Assembly (NCBI GenBank): GCA_013076295.1
Contig: RQOL01000833.1
Coordinates: forward strand, 1 to 64,000
Direction of reading: 5' to 3'
From: Sanderia malayensis
Lineage: Eukaryota; Cnidaria; Scyphozoa; Semaeostomeae; Pelagiidae
Length of the DNA stretch: 64,000 nt
The stretch's first letter is position 1. Every line of letters begins with the position of its first letter. The notes under the pieces were generated by a model. The model did no database searches, was not told the DNA's origin, and worked only from the letters and a program-made list of their open reading frames with translations. Positions 22,644 to 33,964 of this stretch are shown here, one piece after another. A program made the position numbers and the translations under genes.

Positions 22644-23784
22644 ATGGCCACTGCTATGAGTTCAACAGGTTATGGGCCCATCAACCTTTGGTAGAGTTTG
22701 GTATTTGATGGGAATGAGAAGAAGTTTGAACTTTGGGAGACAAAGTTACTTGGCTACATGAAGCTGAACAAGTTGAAGCATGTGTTTGCAACTGATGATA
22801 CAATCACCGCTGAAGTCAATGAAACTGCTTTTGCTGAACTTATACAGTTCCTTGATGAACGTTCACTTACCTTGGTAGTTCGTGAAGTAAAAGATGATGC
22901 GAGAAAAGCTGGGGAAATTGCTGAAAAATCATTATGCCAGTGGAAGGAAACCGAGAATAATAACATTGTACAATGAACTTACCACGCTACAAAAATGTCA
23001 TTCTGAAACCATTACAGATTACCTTCTGAGAGCTTAAAACGCAGCAATGTCACTTAGAGCAGTCGGAGAGCAAGTTACTGACTCACTTTTGGTAGCCATG
23101 GTTCTAAAGGGACTATTTGATGGATACAAAGTGTTTGTTGCTCTCACAACACAAGCAGAAAATGTTGATAGCTTTCTGAAATTCAAATCATCGTTGAAGA
23201 ACTTTGAGGAGACCGAAAGTTCCCGTGCAAATACCAAAATTCTGTCATGAAAGCTGATGCAGGATCATGCCAACCAATTGTTTGTTATAGCTGTGGAGTT
23301 CCTGGCCACAAATCCAGCAAATGTGACCAGAAGAAGAAGAAGAACCGTTGGTGCTGTGTATGTCGATCCAATTTCCATAACATCACAAATTGTAGAAAAA
23401 GGAACAAATCCAATGAAAATGTGAATAAAGCGATGGATGATAAACATAGCTACGTTTTCAAGGTTGAAGATGAAAATCTTTTGTTAAGCTCACCAAAAAC
23501 ACATTTCTTGTCGATTGTGGTGCTACAACACATATTGTCAACAATAACTCAAACTTTGTTGTCACTGATGATTTCTTCACCCTGATGATCACTATGTGGA
23601 ATTAGCCGATGGGACTAGGTCCAATAATGTAGCTAAAATGAGAGCGACTATTCACACCCAACTTCAAACCAGTGATGGTTCGTTTGTTGAAGTGAAACTG
23701 AGTAATATTCTGTTTATACCAAGTTACCCACAAAACATATTTTCTGTCCAAGCAGCAACCAAGAGGGGTGTCGCGAGGTACTTC
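22644..23784 (+). pseudogene. Ty1/copia gag-protease fragment
   Basis: The start MATAMSSTGY is followed by TAG at 22692-22694, then, in the same frame, FDGNEKKFELWETKLLGYM, the copia Gag N-terminal signature. The Gag domain continues through at least one frame change. A CCHC knuckle CYSCGVPGHKSSKC lies near 23284, followed by a second Cys-rich segment. A copia protease core then appears (VDCGATTHIV, then ELADGTRS and LFIPSYPQNIFSV) in mixed frames. The element stops at 23784, where an LTR-like unit begins; integrase and RT are absent. Confidence 0.75.
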
Positions 23785-24047
23785 TGTTAGAATACACCCC
23801 AGAGCTGGGGACGGTAGCCATAAATTCGGTAGGCGATGTCTCGCTAAGCAATGGTGCTGTACGCTAAGGTTCCAACCAGAGAATCGAAGTTCTTGCGGCA
23901 AAATGTATCAATATAATATAATCAATTGAGCTCCCAACACTGAGCTCAACGAAACAAAACTGAGCGACGATAACAAGTTTTACAGGGTATTTAAAACTAG
24001 ATAACACATGTTACACAAGCGTGGTTACATGTAAAATACCCTGTACT
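23785..24047. repeat. Possible solo LTR
   Basis: The segment starts TGTTAGAATACACCCCAG, contains an internal palindrome CCCCAGAGCTGGGG and ends near ACCCTGT(A). ACTTC lies on both sides, consistent with a 5 bp target duplication. A diverged relative starts at about 34462 (ACCCCAGAGCTGGGGACGGTAG). No coding sequence accompanies either. Confidence 0.45.
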
Positions 24048-24089
24048 TCAACATCCACAAAGAACAGAAGCCCTGAACCCGTTGTTGGC

Positions 24090-24706
24090 TTCAACGGTGG
24101 AATTCTGCAATCAATATTCCACCCCCATGAGAAAGACCTGAAAATCGCCCATATAAATTTATGTTCTTTACTTAGTTCCAAAATCCTAGTTGAGCACTGC
24201 CTTGAATTTTCTGGTATTGATATACTAATAGTATCAGAAACTTGGCTTCATGATAAAATTGATGATATGACGGTGCACATTGATGGCTATAGAACAATCC
24301 GCATGGATAGAAAGATTGAGTCGAAAGAAAAAGGGGGTAGTCTCTTGGATTATTTAGCAAAGCTGCTAGTGATACATGCCAAATGGAGCAATTCTGGTTA
24401 AAACTCTCTGTTGGAAAATCAAGACCTCTTATGATTGCAGGAGTCTGTCATCCCCCAAGCAGTCCAATAGGGGACCTAATCTGCTTTGAAGAGTCAATCA
24501 GTGCTGTTAAATCCCAAGGAAAAGATCTTGTCTTGCTAGGAGATTTAAACTGTGATCTAAAGAGAACAGATTACCCTCAGACAAAGTCCTTGAATAATAT
24601 TATAATATCATATCATTTAAAACAGACTATTGACGAAGAAACCAGGTTATCTCAACACAGCAGTTCACTGATAGATCTGGTAATATCCACAGACTCCCTG
24701 CAGCTC
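24090..24706 (+). pseudogene. CR1/Jockey-like LINE endonuclease, broken
   Basis: Endonuclease motifs of a CR1/Jockey-type LINE are present: KIAHINLCSLLSSK, the catalytic-type SETWL, then, after a frame change near 24360, VCHPPSS, LVLLGDLNCDL and SLIDLVIS. The last SDH part is missing because the TTAA-flanked element begins at 24711. The remainder of the same LINE appears at 27520-27717 and 31676-33167. Confidence 0.75.
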
Positions 24707-24710
24707 TTAA

Positions 24711-26900
24711 AGGGGAACTAAAACCATTTTTGAACTTTTGATAATCTGAAAGAGCGTATTGAGTTACCCCTAAATCTTTCGAAGTTTTTCGAAAATTGGA
24801 GCTATATTTAACGAGATACGGGGGCAAACGTGACGAAATTTTTTCAGCCAAAAAGTGGCACCCGGAAGGCTTATTTAATCAGCCTCGTTCTGAGTTTTGT
24901 GACGTCGAATTATGTACAAAAGTGATTTCAACGCACTGAACCTTCTAATGTATTTGGCATCCATATCGACTAAAAACGAATTAAAATTTCAAATAAAATG
25001 ATGATATAGAAATTTATATATGTGTGAACCATAATAATTATGTAAAGACATTCCTTTGACAAATTGGTTGTCTAAAACAAGGTTTCAATCGCGTGAAAAA
25101 AATAACAGCATTCACATGTCTCAAGTAAATTTCTGCATAAAATTGCGCAAACACTTCACCTCATAATTGCCAGGTGAGGCTACCTATGCGTTATTTCTAT
25201 TTAAAAATATTTTTACACTATTACCTATTTTTGAAAAATATTCCTCAATTTTTGAAAATAGCACCCATCTAAATCAACATATGCAATACAATAACATTCA
25301 CACATTTATCTTTTTTCTGGTAACATTCTGCATAATTGTTTATAAGAAAGTTTTCTTCAGCCCAGCTTTCAGATTTGCTTTATTTTTCCAAAAACCCTGA
25401 ATGGAATAACATCTGTACAAAGAACATAACAGAAAAATGACAAATTATCTCAATATATATATATATATATATAGCCATGATATTAATATGACAATAACTA
25501 CAAATATTGAACGAGAGATCTGTAAAGTTTCTTAGGATTTAAAGGTCCACCCCTGATCTTTCTAAATTTTTTGAAGAACCAAGCATAACTTTCTTACAAA
25601 ATAAAAAACACACATTTATGCTATGAAAAGAATACATTGGGTAGTTTTACTTGAGTGTTTAATGCAGAAAGGTTGACCATTTGAAGGTTGGAAATCATGC
25701 ATAAGGCTAAAACCCCTGATGGGCTAAGCTGTGTGGCTGGGGCACCAGGTAATATAAGAGCTGTATCAATAATAGTATATAATAGTATAATAGTATGTAT
25801 CAATAATATAAGAGCTGTATAATAATAGTATCAATATATATATGGAATTAGCATGCACCAATTTATAAAAAATCTAAATTAATGTAAAGGTGGACTGCTT
25901 TCGCCAAGAAAAAAAGATTAAATTTTAACTCAGCCACTTATGTGGATCCTGCACTCTGCTCTAAACATTTTGAAGCTTATCACAGGTCACTTGGGGGAAC
26001 AGCAAAACACGAGAGAGCTCCCTTTTGACTCTCTGCACACACTTGCGCTTGCCACATACACACCTGGGCAAAAACAAAGGAAGACATAATTACATAGTTC
26101 AAAGTTTTAGTTTCTATATAGGGCAGTGTTGAATTACAGATATGTTTTTTACATGTAAACTCACCATGATTTAACTTCTACTGTGTTTGTAACGATCTCG
26201 CGGCGCAGCAGTACAACAGGAGTTAGGCCATCGTGATCTTCCACAACATCTTCTTCACTACTCGTATCATGGCTGTCTGCCAGAGACTCAAACTGATATG
26301 GTTTTACATCTCCAACATACAGACATACTTCCTTTTTCAGATGATAATTTATTGGATACCGAAAAGCTACTATTATCTTACTCTTTAACCAAGCTTCTCA
26401 GATGCACCTGAGCGCAACGCGGTGTTCTCAAGTAAAACAAAATCCAGCTTGTACATCTTTCGACCTCACGACCAACTTCCGCAATCTCAAAATTGGCTGA
26501 AAAAAATTGCCCAATTTTGGCACTTTGACGCCGATTTATTCATACTTGTGGGTTTCAAAAATTTCAAAATATATACGACGATAAGAATGGACATATTGAA
26601 AAACAGAGACAAATTCAGTTGACAAAATTCAGTTGACAAATCCAAATTGACGAAGCCATGAAATTAAAATTAAGATAGCTACGACATAAACAGTAAAAAT
26701 TCCATAGCGTTTCGCTGAATAACTGTCAGCATCCTCAGATGACAAGAAGTAGACTAAATGCAATATTTATATTTTAGCAAACAAAGGCATAACTAAGAGA
26801 AAAGAATACAATCGTGAAATAGTTTAGAGGCAATATACAAACTAAGATGCAATGAAAACAATGAAAATTAAAATAGCTGTAGGGAAATGCTAGACGTTTG
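24711..26900. mobile_element. TTAA-flanked element, one end visible
   Basis: The LINE endonuclease frame breaks at TTAA (24707-24710), followed by AGGGGAACTAAAACC, a terminus like that of the element at 2608. I found no matching right end, so its limit near 26900 is a guess. A THAP-like trace (DPALCSKHFEA, about 25937-25970) and a minus-strand KPYQFESL frame (26161-26395) lie inside. The rest is AT-rich, with an (AT)n run at about 25456-25473. Confidence 0.4.
26161..26395 (-). CDS. P2X7-C-like N-terminal segment (partial)
   Basis: A minus-strand frame contains YVGDVKPYQFESLADSHD followed by an acidic SSEEDVVEDHD run and ends at TGA 26161-26163. A 'PYxFEP' motif followed by acidic Ser-rich sequence resembles the N-terminus of P2X7 C-terminal-domain-like (zinc-ribbon) proteins that are numerous in cnidarians and other invertebrates. 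The zinc-binding part is not seen, so this is at most one exon. Confidence 0.35.
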
Positions 26901-27024
26901 ATTGTTAAGGGAGGGGTGGTCACGTAGGATGAGAAGGCTTTTAAACAAAAGGAGATCAAACTCATTGGATGCTTTCTTTAAAATAGAAAAGTTGTCAAAA
27001 GTGTCACTTCTGTACAGGCTACTC

Positions 27025-27518
27025 ATAACAAGAAACTGTTCCGTCTCAAACAAACCAAAGCCTCTAACCTCATTGACCCTTACAAAGTTATCTTTAATCT
27101 TTCTTCGTATATACTTAGTGATATTGAAAAACGTGTTTTGTCTAAAGGCCTTAATTTTTGTATTCATCCAAATTCTATTGATTATTGTTCTTTTCTTACT
27201 CCATTTGAAAAACTTGTTCGTTCTGTCAAAGACCTTCCCATTTCGTCTCTTAGTAAACTTAACATTGATATTATTAAAGCCAAAATCAAAAATATTGCCC
27301 TTTCCTCCTATCACACTTGCAGAAGCCCTCCCCGTTCTTCTGATCTTACCAAGGCTGAGTTTCGATGTTTATATGAACTATCCAAAATGAAGGATATCAT
27401 CATTTGCAAGCCTGATAAGGGGAATGGTGTGGTTATTCTTAACAAAACTGACTATTTGGATAAAATTAATTGTATTCTCTCGGATTCCACCAAATTTAAA
27501 AAACTTGACAGCAAACAA
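27025..27518 (+). pseudogene. Penelope-like element RT fragment (N-terminal part)
   Basis: Features typical of Penelope-like polyproteins are present: VIFNLSSYILSDIEKRVLSKGLNF near the start and, about 110 residues on, IICKPDKGNGVVILNKTDYLDKI. The catalytic RT core does not follow; LINE sequence resumes at about 27520. The piece is a remnant lodged between two parts of the CR1/Jockey-like LINE. Confidence 0.65.
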
Positions 27519-27519
27519 A

Positions 27520-27717
27520 ACATCACTGGCAAAAGATTTCAATAAGTATTTTGCTGAAATTGGTAAAAATACCCAGAAAAAGTTAGAAAAACCAACAAGA
27601 TCGTTTCATTTTCCTGACTCGTTGGTAGTAACCAAAACTAAATTCTCTTTCAAAACAGTCACCTCACATGAAATTGAGAAAATAATAGCCGTCATACCAC
27701 CAAACAAGGCTCATTGA
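27520..27717 (+). pseudogene. CR1/Jockey-like LINE, segment before the RT
   Basis: The frame reads DFNKYFAEIGKN ... SHEIEKIIAVIPPNKAH, the linker that precedes RT motif 0 in CR1/Jockey-like LINEs ('FN-YF--IG', 'I--IP-NKA-G-D'). It is cut just after NKAH by the DIRS/PAT-like element and continues at 31676 with VDVRSLKAAC. Confidence 0.7.
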
Positions 27718-27721
27718 CATA

Positions 27722-28143
27722 TTAATTATTCACTCGTACAGCAGAGAGTCGCAAGAAGAAGCCATTGCGTTATGCTTTGAACCATCATCATCATCATCAT
27801 AGTCATCATAATCATAATTTACAACATAGTCGTCTTCATCATCATCATAATTTACAACATAATTGTTAGGTAATAATACGTAAATATATCAATGATGTTA
27901 TACATAAATTAAAAACAGTTAATTACGATATTGTGGGCAGTGTAGGAAACGCATTTGCAAGGAACGAAGTGCGAGCGGAGGGGCAGGGACGCTGTCCCTG
28001 ACTCGGAATTTAGGAACGCTGTCCCTGACTCGGAATTTAGGGAGGCTGTCCCTGACTCGGAATTTAGGGACGCTGTCCGTTTTGTTTTGACATATTTTGT
28101 GCTATTCCGAGTTTTTGTGATATGAAGTGTTTGCACTTTTGCC
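27722..28143 (-). repeat. B2 direct repeat of the DIRS/PAT-like element
   Basis: 422 bp, the same as B1 but with three copies of the 27 bp unit. It is the 3' end of the minus-strand element. Confidence 0.8.
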
Positions 28144-28263
28144 AGTTCCTGCACAGTTTGGCGTCTCAGATGCATTGCGACTTTCAATTAATCAGGTGGT
28201 TCGTGAGAGGTAGCTCGTAGAACCTTGGATATGCCTCTATCGGTGGATAGGGAGGTGGGCGGG

Positions 28264-28671
28264 TAAATTTTTGTTTCCTTGATTTGCTTGGCAACTATGT
28301 ATATGTTGCTTTGTTTGTAAATTGTTGCCCTTTGAGGGCTTTGCATTGTCTTATAAAGGGAGTATTTTGCGTGGTGATTCGCTTAATTTGATTGGCTTGT
28401 CGCTGGTTAGCCTGCTGTGTTGGGACCTCTGATTGGTTTATTGTGCTTGTCACTTTCATCAAGCTGAGATTAGATACAGGCAGCATCGCTATGCGTGATA
28501 TTTTACGATTGGTGCCAGATTAAAATACCTTGCCTGTGTCAAGTAATCAACGCACCCTTGGTGCGGCCCTGTCAATTTTGGTTGTTGATTAGCATCAAAA
28601 AACAGTCACTCAATATGAAAAATCCGTGCCTAATTAACTAAAGTTAATAAATTTCATGTATTAACTAACAT
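28264..28671 (-). repeat. A2 direct repeat of the DIRS/PAT-like element
   Basis: 408 bp, almost identical to A1 at 31266-31673; it lies directly next to B1. Confidence 0.85.
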
Positions 28672-29147
28672 TTAATTATTCACTCGTACAGCAGAGAGTC
28701 GCAAGAAGAAGCCATTGCGTTATGCTTTGAATCATCATCATCATCATCATAGTCATCATAATCATAATTTACAACATAGTCGTCTTCATCATCATCATAA
28801 TTTACAACATAATTGTTAGGTAATAATACGTAAATATATCAATGATGTTATACATAAATTAAAAACAGTTAATTACGATATTGTGGGCGGTGTAGGAAAC
28901 GCATTTGCAAGGAACGAAGTGCGAGCGGAGGGGCAGAGACGCTGTCCCTGACTCGGAATTTAGGAACGCTGTCCCTGACTCGGAATTTAGGGACGCTGTC
29001 CCTGAGTCGGAATTTAGGGACGCTGTCCCTGAGTCGGAATTTAGGGACGCTGTCCCTGACTCGGAATTTACGGACGCTGTCCGTTTTGTTTTGACATATT
29101 TTGTGCTATTCCGAGTTTTTGTGATATGAAGTGTTTGCACTTTTGCC
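28672..29147 (-). repeat. B1 direct repeat of the DIRS/PAT-like element
   Basis: 476 bp with five copies of a 27 bp tandem unit that contains the palindrome GGGACGCTGTCCC, followed by TCGGAATTTA. It also carries ATC/ATA-type microsatellite near 28731-28755. Confidence 0.8.
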
Positions 29148-29734
29148 CACAAATTGCGTCCAGGGATTGCCCATGAAAACGAGTATAGAGAAATGCGTGA
29201 AATTAGATGTTCAATTGTATCCAATTGTGCTGAGCAAATTATGGCCGATATCATTTTGTTATCAAGATCACGTGCAGTGTCCGGCTGAAGCAGCCCAGAA
29301 ATGTGAAAGTGGTCGAAGAATATATATTGTCGACAGAAATCTTGCAACTTGCAAGTAAAAACGTGGTATAAATGAAAGTCTCTCACTGCCGCCGGGTGCA
29401 TTGTTATTGTGTCATGTGTGTGAGACAGTTGGGGCCATGTGAGTAGCAAAATAACATAGAGTAATTTCGTCGGCCGACAAAAGACTCTGAAATTCATGAG
29501 CTTTGAATGCGTAGCAAAAGTAAGGAACTGCGTGACCCCCGTGCAGTGTGAGTCTTGTGTATTTTAAGCGAGTGAAGAAACTTGAAAACGGTATGACAAA
29601 GGCGTTGAAGGTGCAAAATTTCCTCCTGGAACTGTTGAGGCAGGGGGTCGGCCCATGGAGCCAATGGTCGGAAACAATCGACCTGGAAACGTGATAGAGA
29701 ATCAGCTATTTCGTTCTTTGCTCCCGGGATGTGT

Positions 29735-30694
29735 TTAGCAAAAATAGAAATTATATTGCATAGTGAGAAGCGTTAGGTGATGGACCAGAGCCATCACTTT
29801 GGGGAAGGGTGACGTTTTGAGTTGTATAAACAACCGTCTCGTTATCGCATTAAAATAAATCCTTTTCGTAAACCAGCGTGGTGCCCAAATAAGACAGGCC
29901 ATAACAATCGCATATACAACTCTAGCCACGCGATGGAAATGCCTGTTTTCCTGAAGGCTGATCTTACCAATTTTGTCAAACGGAGAATCAGGATTTTTAG
30001 GTCCGATAATCAAGAAATCGTCTAGAAAGTGTGCCACGTACGAAATGGCACACTTATGTTCCAGTATCCAGGGAATCGCGGTAGCATATTGATTGAAGAG
30101 AAAAGGAGCGCTGCGTAGGCCAAAAACAAAATTTTCGAAATAGAAACCCCCGTTCCAGTGCATACCCAATAATTCCCAGTCGATTGGATGGACTGGAATT
30201 AAACGAAAGGCAGATTCGATGTCTGTTTTGGCCACAAATGAACCAGGCGCAGGCCCGACGCCCGAGACGTTGAAGCTTTGCAATTGCATCATCGATTGGT
30301 ACATATTTTAAAGAATACGAGTCCTTGCAATGAAAGAATTGATCGATTTCGGATAAGACAAATGAAAAATTGTGCGGAATTTTTCGGAACGTTTTTCCGG
30401 AACTACCCCCAGGGGGGAAACTTGCAGGTTTGGGAACGGCGGCTCTGAGAAAGGGTGGGTGTCTAAAGCGAGTTCTAGATGAACGACATTAATTCTACTC
30501 AACGGTTTTAAACTACGAGATAACGAAGTAGTAATGTTGTCCAGAACCGGGGTTGATGGCGAGGGCGCATCTGTTTCCAGTATGCTTTCCCCCACAGCCC
30601 GGTCTGTTGCATACATGTTTAAATCGGCAGGTAGCCTCGTTACAAAATGGTTCGATATTAAACCTGCTGCATACGTCGTCCCTTTTTGCCGCAA
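29735..30694 (-). pseudogene. DIRS-type reverse transcriptase, truncated
   Basis: Two consecutive frames carry the DIRS-group RT: FPNLQVSPLGVVPEK, FRTIFHLSYPK, then KTDIESAFRLIPVHP, DWELLGMHW, FGLRSAPFLFNQ and the catalytic YVAHFLDDFLIIG. A stop near 30308 and an apparent deletion after DSPFDKIGK break it. A short RNase H remnant with IPGAKN and IADSLSRF lies below 29735 in the minus direction. FLDD in place of YxDD is normal for the DIRS group. Confidence 0.75.
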
Positions 30695-30815
30695 GGGATT
30701 TACTGTTAAAGAGTTCTTTGTTAAAAATACGATCCTCTTGATCTTGTGGGCCGGCTGTAAACGTTATCAACCAGAATTGTTGGTCGATCCTTCCCCAGTA
30801 CATCGTGCTTAACAA
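30513..30815 (-). pseudogene. DIRS/PAT-like Gag, Cys/His-rich C-terminus
   Basis: The frame ends with CSRFN, then CNEATCRFKHVC and CGGKHTGNRC. This Cys/His pattern (C-F-N, C-x4-C-x3-H-x-C, CGG-x-H-x4-C) is the conserved end of DIRS-group ORF1 proteins. It overlaps the start of the RT frame, as is usual in these compact elements. Confidence 0.6.
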
Positions 30816-30829
30816 TCTTCAAGTCCGTA

Positions 30830-31243
30830 TCATCCCCCGTTCAAATGGAAAACTTGTGATGCCGGGGAAGATAATTTCTGGAGGTTCTGAGTGACTAATT
30901 TTTGATAATTCAAACAAAAGTCACCGCTCTGGATTTGTCTGACGAGGCTGCTGGAAGTCTCCGGCGAGAAGGCAATGATTGTCTGCGTGGCCGGCATCGG
31001 TGGGGCTGGACAGCTTGTAAGATCCGACATTGCTAGTGAAACTGGCTGCGGCGTACTGGCTGGTCTATCCGTCTGTGGAGGCTTGTTGGCGGTCATCAGT
31101 TCGCAGACAATGGTAGCCAGAGAGCCTTCTATTGCCGTGTTGGCTTCGGTTGCAACACTGGGCCATGAACTAGCAGTAGTCACCGCTGTAGAAGGTCGCG
31201 TACTTCTCCGTATGCCTTGTTTAATTGACTTGCTTTTAGGCAT
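30830..31243 (-). CDS. DIRS/PAT-like ORF1 (Gag), N-terminal part
   Basis: A 137-codon frame starts MPKSKSIKQGIRRSTRPSTA and is basic at first, then Ala/Thr/Pro-rich, ending with QIQSGDFCLNYQKLVTQN, a stretch seen in DIRS-group Gag-like proteins just before the core. The continuation is in another frame (30513-30815), so a frame change near 30820 breaks it. Confidence 0.55.
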   Translation of the reverse strand: MPKSKSIKQGIRRSTRPSTAVTTASSWPSVATEANTAIEGSLATIVCELMTANKPPQTDRPASTPQPVSLAMSDLTSCPAPPMPATQTIIAFSPETSSSLVRQIQSGDFCLNYQKLVTQNLQKLSSPASQVFHLNGG

Positions 31244-31265
31244 CTTACCTAGCTTTCGTTCAAAT

Positions 31266-31673
31266 TAAATTTTTGTTTCCTTGATTTGCTTGGCAACTAT
31301 GTATATGTTGCTTTGTTTGTAAATTGTTGCCCTTTGAGGGCTTTGCATTGTCTTATAAAGGGAGTATTTTGCGTGGTGATTCGCTTAATTTGATTGGCTT
31401 GTCGCTGGTTAGCCTGCTGTGTTGGGAGCTCTGATTGGTTTATTGTGCTTGTCACGTTCATCAAGCTGAGATTAGATACAGGCAGCATCGCTATGCGTGA
31501 TATTTTACGATTGGTGCCAGATTAAAATACCTTGCCTGTGTCAAGTAATCAACGCACCCTTGGTGCGGCCCTGTTAATTTTGGTTGTTGATTAGCATCAA
31601 AAAACAGTCACTCAATATGAAAAATCCGTGCCTACTTAACTAAAGTTAATAAATTTCATGTATTAACTAACAT
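31266..31673 (-). repeat. A1 direct repeat of the DIRS/PAT-like element
   Basis: 408 bp, the 5' terminal repeat of the minus-strand element. The Gag start codon (31241-31243) follows within 25 bp. Confidence 0.85.
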
Positions 31674-31675
31674 AT

Positions 31676-33167
31676 AATGTTGATGTTAGGTCTCTGAAAG
31701 CTGCATGTAGTTTGTTATCATCATCAATTGCTAGACTGGTTAATCTGTCAATAGCTACAGCATGTGTGCCAGATACATGGAAGATCTCAATGGTCAGTCC
31801 GATCCATAAAGGATGCTCAAAGGAAGACATACAAAATTGTAGACCATTTTCGCTATTGCCTCTGTTGTAAAAAGTCCTTGAAAAAGCAATATGCAAAAAA
31901 CTTTTACAATATGCTGAGGAGAACAAAATACTCCAGAAATATTTCTCAGGGTTCAGGAAACAGCACTGTACTCAAACAGCTCTATTAGGAATATCTGACG
32001 ATCTCTTGGGTAACATGGATAAAGGACTAGTAACTGCTCTTATCCTGATGGATTTAAGTAAAGCTTTCGACACTTTAGACCATGGGATACTGTTATCAAA
32101 ACTAGTTAAATATGGTTTTGACCCTCATGCAATATTCTGGTTCAACAGCTATCTCAAAAGGAGAAAACAGTATGTTAAGATCAATACAGCAGTCTGAGAA
32201 GCAGCAAGCATTAAACTTGCTGTTCCGCAAGGGTTTGTTCTTGGGCCAGTCTTATTCATCCTATGTTTAAACGATATGCCAACAGTCGTCAAAAATGTTT
32301 CCCAGCCATCTCCACTTGCAACCAGAATACATAGCTATGCAGATGACACGCAAATCTATACATCAGGTAAACCGTCAGAATTACCAGCAATTTTGTGGCA
32401 AATCAAGGAAGACACCAATACCATCATTGACTGGCTGACCGAAAATAAATTAAAAGCAAATCCGACGAAATTTAAATATATGTTGATTGGCACGCCTGTT
32501 TTGTTGAACAAAATCCCAGATAATTGAAGGAAATCAAAATAAAAGGTGCAAACTTGCCTTGTGTCTCTGAGGCAAAAAATCTTGGTGTTACGTTTGACAG
32601 CTCTCTCAAATGGAATCATCACATTGAAGATGTTAGGAAACGCTGCAATGGCAAGCTCATTGCCTTGAGCTACTTAAGAAACATGATGAGTGAAAAGACT
32701 TTTGCAAGTGTAGTTCAAGCCACTGCATTATCAGTAATAGACTATTGTGATCTGGTCTACGGCAATCCTGCTCAGTGTGTCTTATCAAAGCTGCAAAAGT
32801 CTCAGAACTTGGCTGCTCGAATTGTCACAGGGGTTAAGAAATATGAACATGTATCGCCAGCCTTAGTTAGGCTAAATTGGGTACCATTGAAAGAAAGACG
32901 CCTACAGCACCGATTAAATTTCATGCACAAATATATAAATGGAGTCGCTCCTGCCTATTTGACTGATTGTTTTTGGAACAAACATTGATATTCATTCGTA
33001 CAATACAAGAAACAAAAATTTATTGACCTTGCCTCCAGCTGTATCAAGTAGTGGCCAGCGAATGTTTATGTACAAAGGCGCAAACGACTTCAACAAACTA
33101 CCAACTAACATTAAAAATGAGGAAAATCATCGCAAATACAAAATTGATGTTTATAGATCCTCTTAAT
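31676..33167 (+). pseudogene. CR1/Jockey-like LINE reverse transcriptase, two stops
   Basis: RT motifs run in order: VPDTWKISMVSPIHK, a broken NCRP block, LILMDLSKAFDTLDHGIL, QGFVLGPVLFILCLND, the catalytic YADDTQIY, WLTENKLKANPTK, LGVTFDSSLKW and the C-terminal LWNPAQ-like and NWVPLKERR stretches. TGA at about 32198 and 32525 interrupt it, and a frame change lies near 32990. The preceding segments of the same element are at 24090-24706 and 27520-27717. Confidence 0.8.
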
Positions 33168-33881
33168 AATTAACAACACTTTTTAAAACGGGCATTAACC
33201 AATTTTTTAACTTGTAAATAACTCTTAAATTTCCAATGCCACTTGTAAACTTTAAATATTTTCTTTGTGGCACAATGAAGAACAATGTAAATGGAATTGT
33301 GTAAATATCACTATCATTAACATTATCATTAACAATGACGGTCACAGAATACAACAATAAAAACACAAGTGTATAAGTTGGAACTGTATCCTTGATATTA
33401 TAATTTTGGCCGCAATTGGGGTCATACAGGCTGTTTATATAATATTAGACTAAAGACTAAAACACACTCTCGGGCTGAACATATGCAACCACCACGAACG
33501 TGTTCTATCGAGGCCAATAACGCCCTGAAGCTATACGATGCGTTTCGCAGGTGTTACGGAACTTGCCCACTGAACTGAGCTAAAACGCCCCCACCCGTAT
33601 TACTCGCGGCGTATAGCTTGTGCACTACGGACAAGCCAAGATGGTGAACTGCTCGAAGTGTGGTCACGAACAACCGTGAAGAGTGGTTTGTGCAATTAAC
33701 GAACTAAATTAACTAAGCCACTAAATAGGTGGCCAAACCGCCAAAATTACAGCCAAACTATTTCCCCAAATTGCAGCACCGATGACTTTTTTTTTTGAAG
33801 TCCGAATGGCCTGTTCGCGAATGTTCAACGTAGATTTCAAAGGGAGGTCGAGAACGTGGACAAATGATCGCGGTTGTGGGG
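33168..33881. other. LINE 3' region and unassigned DNA
   Basis: No gene seen. An AATAAA-like string near 33355 may be the LINE 3' end. Confidence 0.35.
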
Positions 33882-33964
33882 CACAACATCCCGAAGAGTG
33901 TAGAAGGCCGCAAGACGCTGTAGTAAAGCATCTTGCGGCCTTCTACACTCTTCGGGATGTTGTG
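33882..33964. repeat. Near-perfect 37 bp stem hairpin
   Basis: CACAACATCCCGAAGAGTGT and the following 17 bases are the reverse complement of the segment ending at 33964, with one mismatch, around a 9 nt loop (33919-33927). A small-RNA precursor is possible, but a MITE centre or a cruciform-type sequence is just as likely. A TA/TTAA-type duplication is not obvious. Confidence 0.7.

Larger units (their letters stand above)
27722..31673 (-). mobile_element. DIRS/PAT-like retrotransposon with split direct repeats
   Basis: Read on the minus strand the order is A1 (31673-31266), gag and RT frames, B1 (29147-28672), A2 (28671-28264), a 120 bp stretch, then B2 (28143-27722). A repeats are 408 bp each and nearly identical; B repeats are 476 and 422 bp, the difference being two extra 27 bp tandem units. 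A1-ORF-B1-A2-B2 is the split-direct-repeat layout of PAT/Ngaro-type tyrosine-recombinase retrotransposons. The RT is DIRS-type. No tyrosine recombinase frame is visible between the RNase H remnant and B1. The element sits in the CR1/Jockey-like LINE and has no target duplication that I can see, as expected for this class. Confidence 0.8.
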
